DNA of 11,863 bases from contig RBNI01005994.1 in NCBI GenBank assembly GCA_003990745.1, positions 1 to 11,863 of the forward strand, read 5' to 3'. The notes under the pieces were generated by a model. That model made no database searches, had not been told where the DNA came from, and worked only from the letters and a program-made list of their open reading frames with translations. Origin of the DNA: Jimgerdemannia flammicorona. Its lineage: Eukaryota > Mucoromycota > Endogonomycetes > Endogonales > Endogonaceae. The translations under genes and the position numbers were made by a program. Shown here piece after piece: positions 7,823 to 11,863 of this stretch (positions are counted from its first letter, which is position 1; each line of letters opens with the position of its first letter).

Positions 7823-10800
7823 ATGATAATGAACAGTTTATATATTTTATCAATTAATGTCAATAGATTGCATGATGGTGTTAAGAGATGGTAGCTATTC
7901 CAATAGCTTAAAGTCAGGAGATATGATATTGTTTTTCTTCAGGATATTCGAGCTTATGAGGAGCAAGACTATAAGGTGTGGAGTAAAGAATAGTATGGTG
8001 GAGCAGGTTGGAATAAATAGGTGGACATCTTGATTGGTATAGGCAAAGGTGAGCTGGTGGAGATAGAGGTCTATGGTGACAGACTGGTGTAGAGAAGACT
8101 AAAAGGAGGGGTAGGTGATGGTTTGGCAGTAGGCTCAGTTTATCTCCCTGCAGTTAGTGGAGAGTAAAAGCAATGGGTTGAGAGCTGGCAGACTTGAGAA
8201 GGTCAGGAGATAGTTGCTTTAGACATTCTGGGGGAGGACTTCAATATGGTGTATGATCAAACACTGGATAGGTCTGACGGTGGAGCAGGAGTAGCAGTGT
8301 TCTCTGGACTATCTCAATGGCTTCAGGTAGAGCATGACATAGGATTGGTAGATGGCATTCATCAGCATCAGAGGGATAAGTCAGGACCTTTCACCTGGTG
8401 GCACCCAGTCAGTTATAGATTGATTGGGATGTGAATAGATTAGGTGCTAGTAGCTGAGTGTTAGAGCAATGTGCTGGACATTGCAGAGGTGTGTTGGTGC
8501 CCTTAGTCTGATCATTAGGGAGTAGAGGTGTGTGGTAAATTCCAAGTAGCAGGCAGTAGTAGAGGGCACTGATGTCTCAATGTGGCCTTACTCAGAAGGA
8601 AGAAGGAGAGAGAGTAATTTGTGGCAGTTGCAAGAAAGAAGATTGTGTAATGGCAGAATGATGGGCAGCTGATAGCAGAATGGTGGGATAAATTCAAATA
8701 TTTGGCAGGTGCTTACTGGTGTGATGTTGGAGAAGTGGCTGGGAAGGAGTAGAAGGATAAGGAAAGGAGAGTAGAGCAGGGGCTGCGATGGCAATTGAAG
8801 CTATTAGAAGGGGGGAACTTATCTGAAGAGATTTGCCACTGATTGACAGTAGAGGTGACAGAGTTGCAGGCAGACTTGAGAGTATCTGAGAACAGAGTGG
8901 TAGATGGTCTGCTAGTCAGATTGCAGGCTAGATGGCTGGAAGAAGAAGAGAGGCCAACAAAATATCTATCTGATATTTTGAAGGCCAGAAGAATATGACA
9001 CAGCTGGGCCTCAGTATTGCATGAAGATAGAGTAGAGGTCTCAGAGATTGTAGACATATTGGGGGAGATATTGGAACAATGGCAGACTATATATCTGGCA
9101 GAATGGTGGGGAGTAGGCTGAGGATACAGTACTTTGGGAGAACAATGGCAATATAGTGAACAATTGACCAGTAACAGCATTGTCTGAGATAGAAGAGATG
9201 GTTATAGGAGAGGTATCCTTAGATGAAGTATTGGAGATATTGAAAAAGACATAGACTGGTTCATCACCTGGAGAGGATAGGTTGTCCTGGGAATTCTGGA
9301 AGGAGTTTCAGACAGAGTTTGGTGGCTGGTTGGTGGAGATGGCTAACTTCATTCTGAAGGAGAGCAGTTGGATCAGCAATGGTTCCTTGGGATTAGTTTT
9401 TCTTCTATATAAGAAAAAGAGAGATTGATGAGTATGGTGTAATTAGTGACCTATTATACTGCTGAATGTGGATAGAAAGCTAGTCTCAAAGATTCTGGCA
9501 GGGAGGATGCAGTAGTACATTGGTGCACTAGTTGGGGAAGAGCAGCAAGGCTTTGTCAAGAGGAGGCAGATCAGAGATAGTACTGCTTGGGTGTAGAATG
9601 TCTTGGAGGGCTGTAGGAGCTGGCAGGTAGATGGCCAGATGGTCTTTCTGGATTAAGAGAAGGCCTATAATAGAGTGCAGTGAAGTTATTTGAAGGCTGT
9701 TCTGAAGAGGGTAGGGTTTGGTATAGCAGAGACAGGGTAATTGATGGGCCTAGTATAGGGATGCTGAGCAGCAGTTATGATGAATGGATGGAGTGGACCA
9801 GAGTTTGCCTTGGGGCGAGGTATACCACAGAGGGACCCTCTCTCCTCTCTCCTTTATGTGCTCTCTTTAGAGCCTTTACTGGTATGGCTTAAGGGGTAGC
9901 TTGCTAGACTATAGATGAGTAATGTGGTCTGGAAGCTAGGTGCTTTCACAGATGATATAGTGGTAGGGTTGGGTAGTTTGGAGGATGTAGACCTCCTACA
10001 GGAAGGGGTTGGATAGTATGAGAGGCTGGCAGGGGCTAAGTTGAATTGAGATAAATGTGAGACAATGGAACTTGGTGCTGACCTGGGGGTATATAGATAA
10101 TTTGGACAATTGGTGGCCACAGGAAGTGCTGTTCAGTATCTGGATATTTAGTTCTCAGTATATGGGACAGTTTTGCCAAAGGAGTGGTAGTGTGGATTGA
10201 TTTGGAAGTTGGAAGGTACTTTGACTGGTTTGTCAGAGAGGAGCTTCTCCTTGATAGATAGGATAGTGGTTTTGAATATATATTGGTTGCCTAAATTGTG
10301 GTATCTAGGATATCATCTGGATTTTCCAGAGTGGGTGGTGTAGTGGCTGAAGAAGATTGTAGAAGGTTGGTTGTTACATAGAAAGTAACTGCAGATTGGG
10401 TGGGACATATTGGCGATGAGGACATCTGATGGAGGCCTGGGGTTGGTGGACTTCTGATGCTAGCTGAAGGTACTTCAGGGTTGGTAGGGGTGCCAACTGG
10501 TAGTACTAGGTAAGGAGAGTTAGAGCAGACTGGCCATAGACAATTGGGAGGTTTAGTTCTGCCCCTATGGTGAGGTTTTGAAGGATATGCAGGGTCTGCT
10601 TCAGGTTGGAAATATAGATAGACTGCAGTTTAAGGAGTTCTGGTGGGGTATTGTAGAGGCCTGGCTGGCCATGGGGTTGGCAGAACCAGAGATGGAGGTT
10701 GGTATGAACCCTGAGCAGAGATGGTAGCAACTGGGAGACCTCTGCATTAGTGGCCATAGTTTGAAGGAATACTTACTGATTGAGGTGATGGAGTGGATCA

Positions 10801-11503
10801 GGTCTGGCCCTCTGGAGAGATGGCCAGCAGATTGGCAGAGAGCAGGATTTGTGAAGACTAGGAGTGGGGCTGAATCTGGAGTTGGAGAGTCTCTTTGCTC
10901 AAGATGGTACCCTCCAAGTACTGGGTAGTTTGGTGGCAATTCTTGAGGAGAAATGTGATGCTGGGTTATTGGACAGGCTGGATGGAGGTGGATAGTTGTT
11001 GGGACTGTGAGTGGTGCAGTGAGATAGATAGAGGAGTGGTTCAGATACCAGAGTATGTTCTAGTAGCCTGCCCTGGTGTTAAAGGGGTTTGGTAGAGTTT
11101 GGAAGATTACTGGGGCCCTGGGAGTCAAAGATCAGGGGATTCAGTCAGTCTGGTGATTAAGTGTCAGTTGGTGGGGGAGATTGGTGATATCTGGGGAGGC
11201 CTAGGTCAGGTCCTGGGAGTCTAGATCCTGATAGCAGTATATTGGTGATGGGTATTTGAGCAGGACCCATGGATGGGAATTGGAGAGTTGGTAGAGCAGT
11301 GGAGGTGGCTTCTCCAGGAGGTGATACAGGAGTGGTGATATCAGGGAAAGTGGCTTCAACCAGGGATCTTGAAGAAGGTGCAGGACATTGTATAGCAGAG
11401 TTGAGAGCACCTGGTGTTAGATGATCATAGGGTTAGGTGGAAGGAAGGAGTTGGCTGAGCAACCCTCTCTATATATATTATGTTAGTAGTGGTTCATGGT
11501 TAA
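7823..11503 (+). pseudogene. LINE ORF2 remnant: endonuclease-reverse transcriptase
   Basis: Reads as about 1,200 codons from tandem ATGs at 7823/7829. Endonuclease (frame 2, 7850-8520): SINVNR, YDIVFLQD (7923-7946; the usual catalytic Glu is Asp), GEDFN (8231-8245), FTWWHP, SDH (8507-8515). A +1 frame change follows near 9100-9118. Reverse transcriptase (frame 3): PVTALSEIEEM, KKT-TGSSPGEDRL, the NWRP-type motif now N-stop-stop-P (9441-9452), FLD-stop-EKAYNRV (9645-9677), GRGIPQRDPLS (9813-9845) and FTDD (9945-9956) in place of YADD. A second shift near 10860-10895 returns to frame 2, giving CEWC (11006-11017) and Y-x4-C where a zf-RVT His-x4-Cys is expected (11054-11071). The family enzyme nicks target DNA and primes reverse transcription there; this copy cannot. 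Confidence 0.88.
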
Positions 11504-11522
11504 TTGTTATTATAATAGTAGT

Positions 11523-11528
11523 AATAAA
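11523..11528 (+). terminator. Polyadenylation signal of the LINE
   Basis: AATAAA lies 20 bases before the first A-run (11549), the usual distance between signal and cleavage site. It marks the 3' end of the element RNA. Confidence 0.7.
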
Positions 11529-11548
11529 GTTGAAGTCTAAGTGAATAT

Positions 11549-11604
11549 AAAAAAAAAAAAAAAATTGCAAGACAAATAAAAAAAAAAAAAAAAAAAAAAA
11601 AAAA
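11549..11604 (+). repeat. Double poly(A) tail of the LINE
   Basis: Sixteen A (11549-11564), a 13-base spacer, then 27 A (11578-11604). This fits a LINE tail; the interrupted form is noted under findings. Confidence 0.8.
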
Positions 11605-11863
11605 CTGCTATTTGTGAGGCTATACTATATTTGGAAATTAGATTCAGATACTATGATCAAATATCTATTTCTTATTTCTATTTCATACTGTATATTATAC
11701 TATAAAATAATATTCTTAGATCTTAACTATGAGTACTAAATTTTAGTATTTAATACTAAGAGATAATAAAAAATAATAGCTAATACTTAATATTAATAGT
11801 ATTATGAAAATAAAAAAGATATAATAAAGATAATAATAACTAGTACTTTTAATAAATTGAATA
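11605..11863. other. AT-rich flank with nested palindromes
   Basis: No CpG and no gene. Perfect AT palindromes occur: TACTAAA-T-TTTAGTA (11734-11748), TTAGTATT-T-AATACTAA (11743-11759), and TAATACT (11781-11787) facing AGTATTA (11798-11804). The rest is low-complexity A+T. Confidence 0.65.

Larger units (their letters stand above)
6020..11604 (+). mobile_element. Full-length but dead L1-like LINE with zf-RVT domain
   Basis: A non-LTR retrotransposon in the order 5' islet, ORF1 remnant, ORF2 remnant (AP endonuclease, reverse transcriptase, zinc-binding C-terminus), AATAAA at 11523-11528 and poly(A) from 11549. The 3' end is firm; the 5' end is approximate and I found no target-site duplication. 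ORF2 carries many TAG, TAA and TGA stops and at least two frameshifts, so no protein can be made. I count about nine CpGs from 6121 to 11604. The C-terminal zinc-binding module resembles zf-RVT (PF13966), known from plant L1-type LINEs and many early-diverging fungal LINEs. I see no RNase H motif. Confidence 0.85.

Noticed and set aside
8713..9180. 155-codon frame on the - strand in the LINE
   Set aside because: The sense strand carries ORF2 linker text here. C-rich antisense of a G-rich, TAG-laden strand stays open by composition; its Ser/Cys/His-rich translation matches nothing.
7850..11503. UAG read as glutamine (alternative nuclear code), because most ORF2 stops are TAG at Gln-like sites
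   Set aside because: One TAG sits at the Trp of the NWRP motif, TGA and TAA stops and frameshifts also occur, CAG is still used beside them, and the two intact genes carry no internal TAG.
1..11863. CRISPR arrays, bacterial operons, integrases or phage genes
   Set aside because: No regularly spaced repeats, no ribosome-binding-site pattern, and all recognisable genes are eukaryotic.

Overview
The window looks like nuclear DNA from a fungus. It holds two intact, intronless protein genes in a CpG-replete island (about 1760-5340), flanked by old, decayed, CpG-starved and partly AT-rich repeat DNA. The fungal reading rests on the gene types (an F-box/leucine-rich-repeat protein and a PMP20/AHP1-type peroxiredoxin with a peroxisomal tail), eukaryotic start contexts and TATA boxes, and a large L1-like non-LTR retrotransposon with RIP-like damage. 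I cannot assign the phylum from sequence alone.

Layout. 1-600: AT-rich DNA with a decayed, unrecognised reading frame. 600-1760: a stretch with no CpG at all, containing hydrophobic coding-like pieces, a long G-run and, at its right edge, a short palindrome and a (TAAAA)n tract. 1820-2830: CpG-containing intergenic DNA with a 25-bp tandem duplication, an inverted repeat and probable promoter elements. 2862-4256 (+): F-box/LRR gene. 4257-4615: convergent intergenic spacer. 4616-5131 (-): peroxiredoxin with C-terminal Ala-Lys-Leu. 5132-5340: its promoter region. 5340-6020: CpG-free DNA, strongly purine-biased at its right end. About 6020-11604 (+): one essentially full-length but dead LINE, with a CpG-rich 5' islet carrying E-box and CRE palindromes, an ORF1 remnant, an ORF2 remnant (AP endonuclease, reverse transcriptase, zinc-binding C-terminal domain), an AATAAA signal and a poly(A) tail. 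11605-11863: AT-rich DNA with nested palindromes.

The two genes are convergent and are not obviously linked in function: one is a predicted SCF substrate receptor, the other a predicted peroxisomal peroxidase. The most informative signal is mutational. Conserved LINE codons are hit almost only by transitions, in CpA/TpG or CpG contexts on both strands, while the adjacent genes are untouched. This is what a RIP-like or methylation/deamination defence leaves behind. I found no convincing evidence for a wholly new biological system; the spared CpG islet at the LINE 5' end is the most unusual single item.
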